A DNA stretch of 64,000 nucleotides from Nevskia ramosa DSM 11499 (GTDB taxonomy: Bacteria > Pseudomonadota > Gammaproteobacteria > Nevskiales > Nevskiaceae). The notes beneath the pieces were generated by a model. That model had not been told where the DNA came from. It did not search any database and was given only the letters and a program-made list of their open reading frames with translations. The DNA is taken from positions 310,001 through 374,000 of the forward strand of contig NZ_ATVI01000005.1 of assembly GCF_000420645.1 (NCBI RefSeq). The letters are read 5' to 3'. Positions 8,368-17,661 of this stretch are shown one piece after another. A program made the position numbers and the translations under genes. The stretch's first letter is position 1; every line of letters starts with the position of its first letter.

Positions 8368-11229
8368 ATGACTGGAAGCAAGTATCAAAGCCTGATCGAA
8401 AGTTCATCGATCCACGGCGCCAACGCCGCCTACATCGAAGACCTGTACGAGCAGTACCTCGACGATCCAGGCCAGGTCGACGCCGCATGGCGTGCCTATT
8501 TCCGTGGCGTGCAGGGGCCGGGCGGCGGTACCGAAACGGCGCATGGTCCGATCCGCGCACAGTTCGAGAAACTGGCTCGCGAGCCGAGAGTGGCGGTCGC
8601 CGCCGCATCGAACAACGGCGAGGTGATCGTTGCTGAAAAGCAGGCTGCAGTGCTGCGCCTGATCAACTATTACCGGGTGCGCGGCCATCAGGCGGCGAAG
8701 CTCGATCCGCTCGGCCTGACCGTGGTGCCGGCGATTCCGGATCTCGATCCGGCCTTCCACGGCCTGACGCCGGACGACATGGATACGGTGTTCAACACCG
8801 GCACCCTGGCCGCCGCCGATCGCCTGCCGCTGCGCGAGATCCTGCGCATCGTCAAGGCCGTGTACACCGACACCATCGGTTCGGAATACATGTACGTGAC
8901 GGAAACGGCGCAGAAGCGCTGGATCCAGGCCCGTCTCGAATCGCGCGCCTTCCAGCCGCGGCTGAAGGCCGAGCGCCGCCGCGAAGTGCTGACCCAGCTG
9001 GTCGCCGCCGAAGGTATCGAACGTTATCTCCACAACAAGTACGTCGGCCAGAAGCGCTTCTCGGTTGAGGGCGGCGAATCGCTGATTCCGGCGCTCGATG
9101 AGGTGATGCGCACCGCTGCCGAAGCGGATGCCGAAGAGATCGTCATCGGCATGGCCCATCGCGGTCGCCTGAACGTGCTGATCAACGTCCTCGGCAAGTC
9201 GCCGAAGGATCTGTTCGCCGAGTTCGAAGGCAAGTACTCCGCCGAGTCGCTGTCCCGCGCTGGCGACGTCAAGTACCACATGGGCTTCTCGACGGACGTC
9301 GAAGTGGCCGGCAAGCGCCTGCATCTGGTGCTGGCCTTCAATCCCTCGCATCTGGAAATCGTCAACCCGGTGGTCGAGGGTTCGGTGAAGGCGCGGCAGA
9401 CCCGCCGCAAGGACGAGCGTGGCGACCAGGTGCTCGCCGTGCTGATCCACGGCGATGCCGCGTTTGCCGGCCAGGGCGTGGTCATGGAAACCATGCAGCT
9501 GTCGCAGTCGAAAGGCTATGCGACCGGCGGCACCATGCACATCATCGTCAACAACCAGATCGGCTTCACCACACCGAACCCGATCGAGGCTCGCGAAGGT
9601 CACGAAAGCCGCACCAGCCGCTACTGCACCGATCTCGCCAAGATGTCGGAAGCGCCGGTGTTCCACGTCAACGGCGATGACCCGGATGCCGTGGTGTTCG
9701 TCACCCGTCTGGCGATGGATTTCCGCAACGCCTTCCACAAGGACGTGATCGTCGATATCTGCTGCTATCGCCGCCTCGGCCATAACGAGGCCGATGAGCC
9801 GTCGGTCACCAGCCCGGTGATGTACGAAGCGATCCGCAAGCTGCCGACCACCCTGGCGCTGTACTCGCAGCGCCTGGTGCAGGACGGCACCGTGCAGGCC
9901 GGCGAGCCGGAAGCGCTGGTCCGCGCCTATCGCGATGCGCTGGATCGCGGCGAGAACATCGCCCGGACCACGCTGGGTCTGGTCGGCAACAAGCACACGG
10001 TCAACTGGGCGAACTACTCGAAGGGCGACTGGGCAACCCCGTCGGAAACGGCGATGAGCCGCGACATGGTCCAGAGCCTGTCGGCGCGCATGCTGAAGCT
10101 GCCGGAAGGCTTCACGCCGCATGCTCGCGTCGCCAAGATCCTCGAAGATCGCGCCAAGATGGCATCGGGCGAACTGCCGATGGACTGGGGCTTCGCCGAG
10201 ACGATGGCCTATGCCGGCCTGGTCACCGAAGGCTTCAATGTGCGCCTGTCCGGCCAGGACGTGCGCCGCGGCACCTTCTTCCATCGCCATGCAACCCTGC
10301 ATGACGCGAAGACCGGCTACAGCTACACGCCGCTGCGTCACCTCGATGCCGACAAGGACAAATTCATCGTCAGCGATACCTTGCTGAGTGAAGAAGGCGT
10401 GCTCGGCTTCGAGTACGGCTACTCGACCACCGATCCGGATTGCATGGTGATCTGGGAAGCGCAGTTCGGCGATTTCGCCAACGGTGCCCAGGTCGTCGTC
10501 GATCAGTTCATCGCCTCCGGCTTCGTCAAGTGGGGCCGTCTCTGCGGCCTGACCATGTTCCTGCCGCATGGCTTCGAAGGCCAGGGTCCGGAGCATTCCT
10601 CGGCCCGTCTGGAGCGCTATCTGCAGCTGTGCGCGGCGAACAACATCCAGGTCTGCGTGCCGTCGACGCCGGCGCAGTTCTTCCACATGATCCGCCGCCA
10701 GATGAAGCGCTCGCTTCGCCTGCCGCTGATCGTGATGACGCCGAAATCGCTGCTGCGTCACAAGCTGTCGGTGTCCTCACTCGAAGACCTGACCACCGGC
10801 AGCTTCAAGTACGTGATCGATGACGCCGAGATCGACAAGGCCAAGGTCAAGCGCATCGTGATGTGCTCGGGCAAGGTCTATTACGACCTGTTCGACGCGC
10901 GCCAGAAAGCCGGCCGCGACGACGTGGCGCTGGTTCGTCTGGAGCAGCTCTATCCGTTCCCGCGCATCGACTACGAGGCGGTGATCGCTGCGTATCCGAA
11001 TGCCAAGGATGTGGTCTGGTGTCAGGAAGAGCCGGAGAACCAGGGCGCCTGGTATCAGATCAAGCATCGCCTGCGTGCCTATCTGGCGGCGGACCATCAG
11101 CTGTATTACGCCACCCGCAAGGGCAGCGCGACGACGGCGTCCGGTTACCTGAAGGTGCACAACAAGGAACAGGAAGAACTGGTGCAGGCCGCGCTCAACG
11201 CCGGCCTGCCGCTGCAGGGCGGCGCCTGA
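8368..11229 (+). CDS. sucA: 2-oxoglutarate dehydrogenase E1 component SucA
   Basis: Thiamine-diphosphate dehydrogenase of the TCA cycle (953 residues), which decarboxylates 2-oxoglutarate and succinylates the lipoyl arm of SucB. The N-terminal E2-binding stretch is followed by the transketolase-like core with GMAHRGRLNVL, LIHGDAAFAGQG and HVNGDDPDAVVF. The pyrimidine-binding domain has FLPHGFEGQGPEHSSARLER, and the C-terminal domain has the typical WCQEEPENQGAW. All landmarks are intact. It is followed 61 bases later by sucB. sdhCDAB is not in front of it; galU is. Confidence 0.97.
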   Translation: MTGSKYQSLIESSSIHGANAAYIEDLYEQYLDDPGQVDAAWRAYFRGVQGPGGGTETAHGPIRAQFEKLAREPRVAVAAASNNGEVIVAEKQAAVLRLINYYRVRGHQAAKLDPLGLTVVPAIPDLDPAFHGLTPDDMDTVFNTGTLAAADRLPLREILRIVKAVYTDTIGSEYMYVTETAQKRWIQARLESRAFQPRLKAERRREVLTQLVAAEGIERYLHNKYVGQKRFSVEGGESLIPALDEVMRTAAEADAEEIVIGMAHRGRLNVLINVLGKSPKDLFAEFEGKYSAESLSRAGDVKYHMGFSTDVEVAGKRLHLVLAFNPSHLEIVNPVVEGSVKARQTRRKDERGDQVLAVLIHGDAAFAGQGVVMETMQLSQSKGYATGGTMHIIVNNQIGFTTPNPIEAREGHESRTSRYCTDLAKMSEAPVFHVNGDDPDAVVFVTRLAMDFRNAFHKDVIVDICCYRRLGHNEADEPSVTSPVMYEAIRKLPTTLALYSQRLVQDGTVQAGEPEALVRAYRDALDRGENIARTTLGLVGNKHTVNWANYSKGDWATPSETAMSRDMVQSLSARMLKLPEGFTPHARVAKILEDRAKMASGELPMDWGFAETMAYAGLVTEGFNVRLSGQDVRRGTFFHRHATLHDAKTGYSYTPLRHLDADKDKFIVSDTLLSEEGVLGFEYGYSTTDPDCMVIWEAQFGDFANGAQVVVDQFIASGFVKWGRLCGLTMFLPHGFEGQGPEHSSARLERYLQLCAANNIQVCVPSTPAQFFHMIRRQMKRSLRLPLIVMTPKSLLRHKLSVSSLEDLTTGSFKYVIDDAEIDKAKVKRIVMCSGKVYYDLFDARQKAGRDDVALVRLEQLYPFPRIDYEAVIAAYPNAKDVVWCQEEPENQGAWYQIKHRLRAYLAADHQLYYATRKGSATTASGYLKVHNKEQEELVQAALNAGLPLQGGA

Positions 11230-11290
11230 TCGGCCGTTCGCCGCAGGTCCTGACAAGCAATAAAACAAACAAGGAAAGAATGGAGCGCGC

Positions 11291-12529
11291 ATGAGCATCG
11301 AGATCAAAGTCCCCAACCTGCCGGAATCGGTATCCGAAGCCACGGTTGCCACCTGGCATCTGAAAGCCGGCGATCGCGTTGCCCGCGAGCAGAACCTCGT
11401 CGATCTGGAAACCGACAAGGTGATGCTGGAAGTGCCGTCGACCGCCGATGGCGTGCTGACTGAAATCCGCGTGCAGGCTGGCCAGACGGTCAAGGCCGGT
11501 GACGTGATCGGCGTGGTCAGCGAAGGCGCAGCCGCTGCTGCCCCTGCGGCCGCACCTGCCGCTGCGCCCTCTGCTGCTGCGAAGAGCGAAGCGGCTGCTC
11601 CGGCAGCCACCAGCACCGACGACGATGGCCAGGGTCCGGCCGTGCGCAAGCTGCTCGCCGAACTCGGCTTGTCTGCTTCCGCGATCACCGGCACCGGTAA
11701 GGGCGGCCGTCTGACCAAGGAAGATGTGCTGGCCTACTCGGAGAAGCAGAAGGCTGCTCCGGCAGCAGCCCCGAAGGCGGCGCCTGCTGCTGCCCCGGCG
11801 GCTCCGGTCGCCAAGGTGGCGCTCGGTGCCCGCACCGAACAGCGCGTGCCGATGACCCGCATCCGTGCGCGTATCGCCGAGCGCCTGGTCGAAGCCCAGG
11901 CCACCGCGGCGATGCTGACCACCTTCAACGAAGTGGACCTGAAGGCGATCGGCGACATCCGCGCCAAGTACAAGGAACCGTTCGAGAAGGCCCATGGCGT
12001 CAAGCTCGGCTTCATGAGCTTCTTCGTTCGCGCCGCGATCGAAGCGCTGAAGAAGTATCCGGCCGTCAACGCCTCGATCGACGGCAGCGATGTCGTCTAT
12101 CACGCGTACTACGACGTCGGCGTCGCCGTCTCCACCGAGCGCGGCCTGGTCGTGCCGGTGCTGCGTGACGCCGACTCTTTAAGCCTCGGCGACATCGAGA
12201 AGGCCATCGGCGCTTTGGGTGCGAAGGCCCGCGCCAACAAGCTGACCATGGAAGACCTCACCGGCGGCACCTTCAGCATCACCAACGGCGGCGTCTTCGG
12301 CTCGATGATGTCGACCCCGATCCTCAACCCGCCGCAGGCCGCGATTCTCGGCATGCACGGCATCTTCGATCGCCCGATCGCAGTCAATGGACAGGTCGTC
12401 ATCCGCCCGATGATGTACCTCGCCCTGACCTACGATCACCGCCTGATCGACGGCCGCGAAGCCGTACTGTTCCTGAAGCACATCAAGGAGTGCCTGGAAG
12501 ATCCGGCGCGGTTGCTGCTCTCGCTCTGA
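11291..12529 (+). CDS. sucB: Dihydrolipoyl succinyltransferase SucB (2-oxoglutarate dehydrogenase E2)
   Basis: A 412-residue E2 core protein. The lipoyl domain occupies residues 1-76, with the lipoylated lysine K43 in [10 protein letters not shown]. An Ala/Pro linker leads to a peripheral subunit-binding domain around 112-148 ([29 protein letters not shown]), then a second Ala/Pro linker and the catalytic acetyltransferase fold ending with [12 protein letters not shown], which contains the active-site His and Asp. There is a single lipoyl domain, as in SucB rather than AceF. No lpd gene follows; the transcript ends at the terminator beginning at 12546. Confidence 0.96.
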   Translation: MSIEIKVPNLPESVSEATVATWHLKAGDRVAREQNLVDLETDKVMLEVPSTADGVLTEIRVQAGQTVKAGDVIGVVSEGAAAAAPAAAPAAAPSAAAKSEAAAPAATSTDDDGQGPAVRKLLAELGLSASAITGTGKGGRLTKEDVLAYSEKQKAAPAAAPKAAPAAAPAAPVAKVALGARTEQRVPMTRIRARIAERLVEAQATAAMLTTFNEVDLKAIGDIRAKYKEPFEKAHGVKLGFMSFFVRAAIEALKKYPAVNASIDGSDVVYHAYYDVGVAVSTERGLVVPVLRDADSLSLGDIEKAIGALGAKARANKLTMEDLTGGTFSITNGGVFGSMMSTPILNPPQAAILGMHGIFDRPIAVNGQVVIRPMMYLALTYDHRLIDGREAVLFLKHIKECLEDPARLLLSL

Positions 12530-12545
12530 GGCTTCTGCAACAACG

Positions 12546-12581
12546 AAAAACCCGCAGCACCGGCCGGTGCTGCGGGTTTTT
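12546..12581. terminator. Bidirectional intrinsic terminator between sucB and the alginate lyase gene
   Basis: A perfect 36-base palindrome: an A-run, then CCCGCAGCACCGG and its exact complement, then a T-run. It has an 18-bp stem with no unpaired loop bases in the linear sequence. It sits 17 bases after the sucB stop and faces the convergent gene at 12633, so it can stop transcripts from both sides. Confidence 0.93.
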
Positions 12582-12632
12582 CGTTTTCCGAAGCCTTGGC
12601 TGCCAATAAGTGGCTGCCGGTAAATTGTCGAC

Positions 12633-13760
12633 CTATTGGTGAATCGTCTGAATGCTCGAATAAACCACTTCGCCGTATCCGGATGCCGTCGAGGTGTTGT
12701 TTCCGAGATAGTTTCCAGCCTTGAAGTAAAACTCCTGAAAAAGCCAGGCAGGCCGAAGATCACGACGATCGATCACCTTGCCATTGATGGTGGTTGTGAC
12801 GGTGCCGTCGACTACTCTAATTTCGTAGCTGAACTTCGTGCCGATTGCCATCGGCAGTTGAATGTCTGAGTTTTCGCCAACACCTGTGCGCTGCCGAAGG
12901 TTGTAGTTGCCATAAACGGTCGTTGTGCCATCCGGCGCCCTCTGAAAGACCAGTTTTACCGGGGGCGAGTTGTCGACGCTGTGCATCTGCGCGAAGAAGA
13001 GAAGCGTAGTGCGCCCTGAAGTCAATGGCGTCGGCATGCGAGTGATCGTCACGGTGCCGCGCTGAATATGGGTGCCGGTCAATCGCCAGTTGACGCGGTT
13101 GTTGCCGAGTTCAAGCTGCTCGCGCATTTCGGTACGTGGAAAATCTGAATCGCCCGTTCTGCCGTTGCCGTTGACCGGCGTCCAGAACACGGTTTCGCCG
13201 CCCGTGGCGCGGAATCCCGATTGGGCAAGCTGCCCGGATGAAGGATTGAACCAGTAGATCGAGGAGTAGTTCGCCAACTCGGATGCGGGGATTTCGTCGG
13301 CGCCGTCACTGCCATCTTCATCGACCGGCAAGGTCAGTTTTCCGTAGGACGACCATGGCAGAACGCTTGTCGGAGCTGGAGCTGGCGCGGGAGCTGGAGC
13401 TGGAGCTGGAGCTGGAGCAGGCGCGGGAGCAGGTGCCGGAGTAGGAGCAGGTGCGGGGGCTGGTGCAGGAGCTGGCGTAGGGGCTGGAGCTGGCGTTGGA
13501 GTCGGTGCAGGCGTGGACGTTACCGGCGGCGGAGCGGAAGCGTCGGTCGAGGATCCGCTCGGCGAGCAGCCAGATAGCAGAAACACGGGTACGAGCAAAG
13601 CGAGACAGGCGGACTTTTGCCGGAAGCGAATCGTGCCGCGCCAGCCTGCGATGGCCAATATTCCCGATCGACAGGCTTCCGCATTCTTTTCAAGCGGATG
13701 ACGAACGCTGAAATGGCTGCCCGCAAGATTACCGCCGCGTGGCCGATTCGATGACAGCAT
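12633..13760 (-). CDS. PL7-family alginate lyase, lipoprotein with Pro-Ala linker
   Basis: Predicted endolytic alginate (poly-mannuronate/guluronate) lyase tethered to the outer membrane. A lipobox (LLSGC) is near residue 64, so either the real start is downstream of the listed ATG or the signal is unusually long. A TTG about 25 codons before the lipobox cysteine is possible. Residues about 75-130 are a nearly pure Ala-Pro linker. The catalytic domain shows the three PL7 landmarks: RTEMRE, the QxH motif as FAQMHS, and FYFKAGNYLGN near the C-terminus. The usual QIH reads QMH. No alginate transporter or oligo-lyase is adjacent, so it may be a lone scavenging or dispersal enzyme. Confidence 0.8.
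   Translation of the reverse strand: MLSSNRPRGGNLAGSHFSVRHPLEKNAEACRSGILAIAGWRGTIRFRQKSACLALLVPVFLLSGCSPSGSSTDASAPPPVTSTPAPTPTPAPAPTPAPAPAPAPAPTPAPAPAPAPAPAPAPAPAPAPAPTSVLPWSSYGKLTLPVDEDGSDGADEIPASELANYSSIYWFNPSSGQLAQSGFRATGGETVFWTPVNGNGRTGDSDFPRTEMREQLELGNNRVNWRLTGTHIQRGTVTITRMPTPLTSGRTTLLFFAQMHSVDNSPPVKLVFQRAPDGTTTVYGNYNLRQRTGVGENSDIQLPMAIGTKFSYEIRVVDGTVTTTINGKVIDRRDLRPAWLFQEFYFKAGNYLGNNTSTASGYGEVVYSSIQTIHQ
13373..13510. repeat. Short tandem GGAGCT/GGAGCA-type repeat encoding the Pro-Ala linker
   Basis: Hexamer-like units GCTGGA, GCTGGC, GCAGGT and GCGGGA repeat imperfectly. On the coding (minus) strand they read Pro-Ala or Pro-Thr pairs. Near-identical hexamers in a row (gagctg repeated several times around 13388-13420) make it prone to slippage in steps of two residues, which would change linker length without breaking the frame. 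Confidence 0.8.
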
Positions 13761-13788
13761 CCGATATTCCCCTAGATTGATTCGCAGG

Positions 13789-13827
13789 CCACCACGTTTC
13801 CGGAACAGTCCCCTTGGAACGTGGTGG
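13789..13827. repeat. Isolated hairpin in the 13761-13989 intergenic gap
   Basis: CCACCACGTT at 13789-13798 pairs perfectly with AACGTGGTGG at 13818-13827 across a 19-base loop. There is no T-run on either side, so it is not a standard terminator. It lies between the divergent alginate lyase gene and the GST gene, where it could be an operator or an mRNA structure. The rest of this 229-base gap shows nothing I can name. Confidence 0.4.
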
Positions 13828-13989
13828 GCGAGGAATTATCAGCGCAAACATCCTGGGTCGTCGCTGGGTGAACAACATTGACGGTGTGCTACGGCCGCCA
13901 AGCGGTGTTGAGGAGGCTGGCCCAGCTGTCTGACACGGCGCCGGCTTCTTGATAGCGTGGCGACATCTCGATAAAACCTGGAACCTGCC

Positions 13990-14613
13990 ATGGCTGCTCC
14001 ACTCTACTTCTATACGAACCCCATGTCCCGCGGCCGCGTGGCGCGCTGGATGCTCGAAGAACTCGGCGTGCCTTACGAAACCACCGTGCTGACCTACAGC
14101 GCGACCATGAAGGCGCCGGAGTATCTCGCGATCAATCCGATGGGCAAGGTGCCGGCCATCGTTCACGGTGACGCGGTCATCACCGAATGCGCGGCGATCT
14201 GTGCCTACCTGGCCGAAGCTTTTCCCGAAGCCAAGCTGGGGCCGACGCCGGAAGCGCGGGCGGACTATTACCGCTGGCTGTTCTTTGCCGCCGGACCGCT
14301 CGAGCAGGCGATCGTCAACAAGTCGCTTGGCGTCGCCGTGTCTGCCGAGAAGCGCGGCATGGTCGGCTATGGTTGTTTCGAAGACGCAATGGCGGCGCTG
14401 GAAACCGCGGTGGGTGGCAAGACCTATGTCGCCGGCGACCGCTTCAGCGCCGCCGACGTCTACGTCGGCTCGCAGATCGGCTGGGGACTGATGTTCGGTT
14501 CGATCGAAAAGCGTCCGGCCTTCGAGGCCTACTGGAACGGTATCAAGGATCGCCCTGCCGCAGTACGGGCGAGGGCGATCGATGATGCCCTGCTGCCGCC
14601 GCCAAATACCTAG
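13990..14613 (+). CDS. Glutathione S-transferase family protein
   Basis: A 207-residue cytosolic GST-fold protein. Residues 1-78 form the thioredoxin-like glutathione-binding domain. NPMSRGRVARWMLEELG includes the N-terminal Ser/Arg region used for thiol activation, NPMGKVPAIV carries the cis-proline, and TECAAICAYLAE carries the glutamate/serine gamma-Glu site. The helical C-terminal domain ends near 205. The substrate is unknown. The stop codon shares the palindrome CTAG with the stop codon of the convergent phospholipase gene. Confidence 0.88.
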   Translation: MAAPLYFYTNPMSRGRVARWMLEELGVPYETTVLTYSATMKAPEYLAINPMGKVPAIVHGDAVITECAAICAYLAEAFPEAKLGPTPEARADYYRWLFFAAGPLEQAIVNKSLGVAVSAEKRGMVGYGCFEDAMAALETAVGGKTYVAGDRFSAADVYVGSQIGWGLMFGSIEKRPAFEAYWNGIKDRPAAVRARAIDDALLPPPNT

Positions 14614-16760
14614 GCGACGGCCAGCGGCCGCGAGGCTTCCGTGCGCGGCGTTCCCATCGCCGGATCGCTGAACGACGGCTCGCCATTCTCGACTCTGCCA
14701 GCAAAGCGGCGCAGAAACGCTTGCTGGACGGCGCGTTCTCCCTCGATCCGGACGCTGTAGTCGTACCAGCGGCCACTGTCCTGCAGATCAATCCGCAGGC
14801 TCTTCGTGCGACCGGCTGCGACGGTGACGCGCCGGGGTCTCTTGTCGCGATAAGCCTGCGCCGTTATCACGAAGGTGACGGCGGCATGGCCGGCATTGAC
14901 CAGCTTGACCATCAATCCGCCACCGGCCGGATCATGCCGCAGCTCCACCTCCGGATTGACCGCGGGATCGAGCAAGCCGAGGCGGCCGGCGTACTGCCGG
15001 TGAAAGCCGTTCGGACCCAGCAGCCACAGGTCATAGGCGCCGAGATCGCTTAGCAGTGGCGTCCACAGATCATCGAGCGCCTTGCCGGCTTCCACCGTGT
15101 AGCGGCGCGGCAGTTCGTGCAGGTGGCGCTGGTCGTAGACGTGGAACACCGCGCCGAGCGTGCCGGTGTTGACGAAATCCAGCCGCAGGCCGCGCGCGTT
15201 CACCGCGGCGTCGGCTGCCAGTTCATAGGGCAACGCGCGGGAGGGTTTCAGCCCCAGCGCCTGCTGCGGCAAATGGCCCTTGCGACCACGCGGGGCGGGA
15301 ATCTGCGGCAACTGTTCCTGCGCCAGGCGCTGGGCATCGGCTTCGCTGCGGGTGAGTCGCGGCAGGCTCGGCAGCGCGCTGTCGTTGGGCGTCGCGAAGT
15401 TGAAGCAACGCGTCAGGTCGCCGCAGATGGCACGGCGGCGCGGACTGATGTTCGGCTCTTCCACGCCGAAGCGCGCTTCGAGGAAACGGATGATCGAGGT
15501 GTGATCGTAGGTTTCCGAGCAGACCCAGCCGCCGCGGCTCCACGGCGAGATCACCGTCATCGGCACTCTCGGCCCCGGGCCATAGGGCCAGTTGCGATCG
15601 ACCAGGCTGCTGCCCTGGTGGCGATCGAGACGGTCATCGACGGTCGAGGCGCCGGCCGGCCGGCCATCGGCAGCGATCGAATGCGCGCTCGGCGGTGGCA
15701 GATGATCGAAGAAGCCGTCGTTCTCGTCGAACGTCAGCAGCAGCACGGTCTTGCTCCAGACCTCGGGATCGGCGGTCAGGGAGTCGAGCACGGCCTGCGC
15801 GTACCAGCCGCCCTGCACCGGGCACGATGGGTCCGGATGCTCCGAGTACGCCGCCGGGGCGACGATGTACGACACCTGAGGCAAGCGGCCCGCCAGCACA
15901 TCGTCCCGCAGACCATCGAGCGTGTTGTTGCGCAGGGTGCTGCTCAGACCGCGGGTCACCAACGGCGAAGAAGGATCGCGCTCATTGGCGGCGCGGAACG
16001 TCGCGAAGCCTTCCAGCGAGTTGTCGGTGAAATTGTCGGCCATGTCCTGATAGACCTTCCAGGACACGCCGGCGGCTTCGAGTCGTTCGGGGTAAGTGGT
16101 CCAGCGGAAGCCCTCGGCGCTGGGGCCGAGATCGTCGTTGACGTTGTCGATGATCGGTCCGCCGCCGGTGCCGGACGGATCGTTCATGCCGGTGAACAGC
16201 ATCAGCCGATTCGGATTAGTGCTGCTGTGAATGGCTGCGTGGTAGGCGTCGCAGACGGTGAAGGCATCGGCGAGCGCGAACTGGAACGGCAGCTCCGCCT
16301 CGGTGTAATAGCCCATCGATTGCGCGCGCTTGTAGACCGGCCAGTAGCCGTAGCGGCCATCGTTCCAGGCGTGATGGGCGTCATCCCAGTTGTGCGGCGT
16401 GCCGTCGACGCGCTGGGCATTGCCGATCGCCGCATCGAGGTGGAACGGCAGGATGTCGGTCTGGCTCAGGTCCTGCTGATGCCAGATCGGCTTGCCCGAA
16501 GCCTGCGGGATGGTGAAGCGATCGGCGAAGCCGCGCACGCCGGGCAAGGTGCCGAAGTAGTGATCGAAGCTGCGGTTTTCCTGCATCAGTATCACCACAT
16601 GCTCGACGTCGCGGATCGTCCCCGTGCGGTTGTTGGCCGGAATTGCCAGCGCCTTGAGAATCGACGCCGGTATCAGCGCAGCACCGGCTGCGGCGCCGGT
16701 CATGCGCAGGAACCGGCGTCGGTCGAGCGGCGCGCCGCATGCGTTCGCCATAGTCTGCAA
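14610..16760 (-). CDS. Phosphocholine-specific phospholipase C family protein, Tat-exported
   Basis: A 716-residue secreted phosphoesterase of the PlcN/PlcH (acid phosphatase AcpA-like) family. A twin-arginine signal is visible as RRRFLRMTGAAAG near residues 14-26. The catalytic N-terminal domain starts with VILMQENRSFDHYFGTLPG, where the metal- and nucleophile-bearing region lies, and continues with LTFDENDGFFDHLPPP and WSRGGWV. Two C-terminal beta domains (about residues 500-690) are the usual non-catalytic repeats of this family. It would release phosphocholine or other head groups from phospholipids in the periplasm or outside. An alternative start three codons later (MANACG) fits equally well. 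The plc accessory gene plcR is not present. Confidence 0.9.
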   Translation of the reverse strand: MQTMANACGAPLDRRRFLRMTGAAAGAALIPASILKALAIPANNRTGTIRDVEHVVILMQENRSFDHYFGTLPGVRGFADRFTIPQASGKPIWHQQDLSQTDILPFHLDAAIGNAQRVDGTPHNWDDAHHAWNDGRYGYWPVYKRAQSMGYYTEAELPFQFALADAFTVCDAYHAAIHSSTNPNRLMLFTGMNDPSGTGGGPIIDNVNDDLGPSAEGFRWTTYPERLEAAGVSWKVYQDMADNFTDNSLEGFATFRAANERDPSSPLVTRGLSSTLRNNTLDGLRDDVLAGRLPQVSYIVAPAAYSEHPDPSCPVQGGWYAQAVLDSLTADPEVWSKTVLLLTFDENDGFFDHLPPPSAHSIAADGRPAGASTVDDRLDRHQGSSLVDRNWPYGPGPRVPMTVISPWSRGGWVCSETYDHTSIIRFLEARFGVEEPNISPRRRAICGDLTRCFNFATPNDSALPSLPRLTRSEADAQRLAQEQLPQIPAPRGRKGHLPQQALGLKPSRALPYELAADAAVNARGLRLDFVNTGTLGAVFHVYDQRHLHELPRRYTVEAGKALDDLWTPLLSDLGAYDLWLLGPNGFHRQYAGRLGLLDPAVNPEVELRHDPAGGGLMVKLVNAGHAAVTFVITAQAYRDKRPRRVTVAAGRTKSLRIDLQDSGRWYDYSVRIEGERAVQQAFLRRFAGRVENGEPSFSDPAMGTPRTEASRPLAVA

Positions 16761-16854
16761 ACCCCATCAATCTCGATGGGCTGCACGCTAGAGGCGGTTC
16801 GGGTCATTGCCGTGAAGGCTCGGTGACGATCTCGCGTCGCTGGGCAGTACCGTT

Positions 16855-17586
16855 TCACTTTTTCCAGAACAGCTGCGGTGCTTCCAGTGCGCCGAGCTGG
16901 ACGCCGACAGCGCGGAAGTTCCAGTGGGTGAACTCGCGAACGATCTTGCGATTGCGGTAGCAATGGAAGGTGATGCCACGCGCGTAAGTGGTCTTGCCTT
17001 TCGCGCCCTTGAGGCCGAGGAAATCGTCGGCGTTGTGCTTGGCTTTCCAGATCCATTGCATCACCGCCCATTCGTCGTATTCGAGATCGACGCCGGCCAG
17101 CGTGTCCCGGCTCTGCTCGGCCCAGATGGAGGCTTCGTAGCCCTCGGGAACGCCTTTGCGGGCAACGCCCTTGCTGCCTTTCGCGGCACCGCCGTCGTAA
17201 CGAACGATGTCGAACTGATGGACGCCGACCGGTGAATCCGGGCCGTTGTTGTTGAACGGCAGGAAGGCGCGGTACAGCTCGTCCTTGTTGCTGATGGTCT
17301 GGAACAGCGTGGCGTCCTCGAAGACGAAATCATCGGCGTAGTAATGGATGATTTCGCTGGCGCCGCCGTTGAAGAAGGTATCGATCCAGTCTTCACCGCT
17401 GGTCATGTTCATGCGGCCCTGGCCCTTGAATCCCTTGCCGGCCGTCTTGGCGGGTGCCTCCGCTGCAAATGCCAGGGACGGTGCCAGGCCGCCGACTAAA
17501 ACAGTCGCACCGGCTGTCTTCAAGAAATTTCTGCGCTCGGCCGACAGGTCGGTTTCGAGCATTTGCTGCAGATACGCGAGATGCAT
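16855..17586 (-). CDS. Tat-exported SnoaL/NTF2-like protein
   Basis: A 243-residue protein. A twin-arginine signal (ERRNFLKTAGATVLVGGLAPS) spans residues 17-42, and the mature protein starts after Ala-Phe-Ala-Ala. The remainder has the NTF2/SnoaL cone-fold pattern: a short helix with WIDTFFNGGASEIIHYYADDFVFEDA, then alternating strands. Such folds serve as isomerases, cyclases or binding proteins, and catalytic residues cannot be assigned here. It lies between the phospholipase and the WS/DGAT gene on the same strand with gaps of 94 and 75 bases, so a shared transcript is possible but not forced. Confidence 0.65.
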   Translation of the reverse strand: MHLAYLQQMLETDLSAERRNFLKTAGATVLVGGLAPSLAFAAEAPAKTAGKGFKGQGRMNMTSGEDWIDTFFNGGASEIIHYYADDFVFEDATLFQTISNKDELYRAFLPFNNNGPDSPVGVHQFDIVRYDGGAAKGSKGVARKGVPEGYEASIWAEQSRDTLAGVDLEYDEWAVMQWIWKAKHNADDFLGLKGAKGKTTYARGITFHCYRNRKIVREFTHWNFRAVGVQLGALEAPQLFWKK

Positions 17587-17661
17587 TCGGGTTCCCCTTC
17601 GCCGTGTTGTTGTTATCGGCCGAATCCTAGCCCGACTGTAACGGCGTCGGCCATTGCTGCC

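Noticed and set aside
8404..10761. 785-codon minus-strand frame opposite sucA
   Set aside because: The composition is that of an antisense shadow; sucA on the other strand is complete with all catalytic motifs.
15117..16826. 569-codon plus-strand frame opposite the phospholipase gene
   Set aside because: There is no signal, no motif and a biased composition; the minus-strand frame has a Tat signal and conserved active-site motifs.
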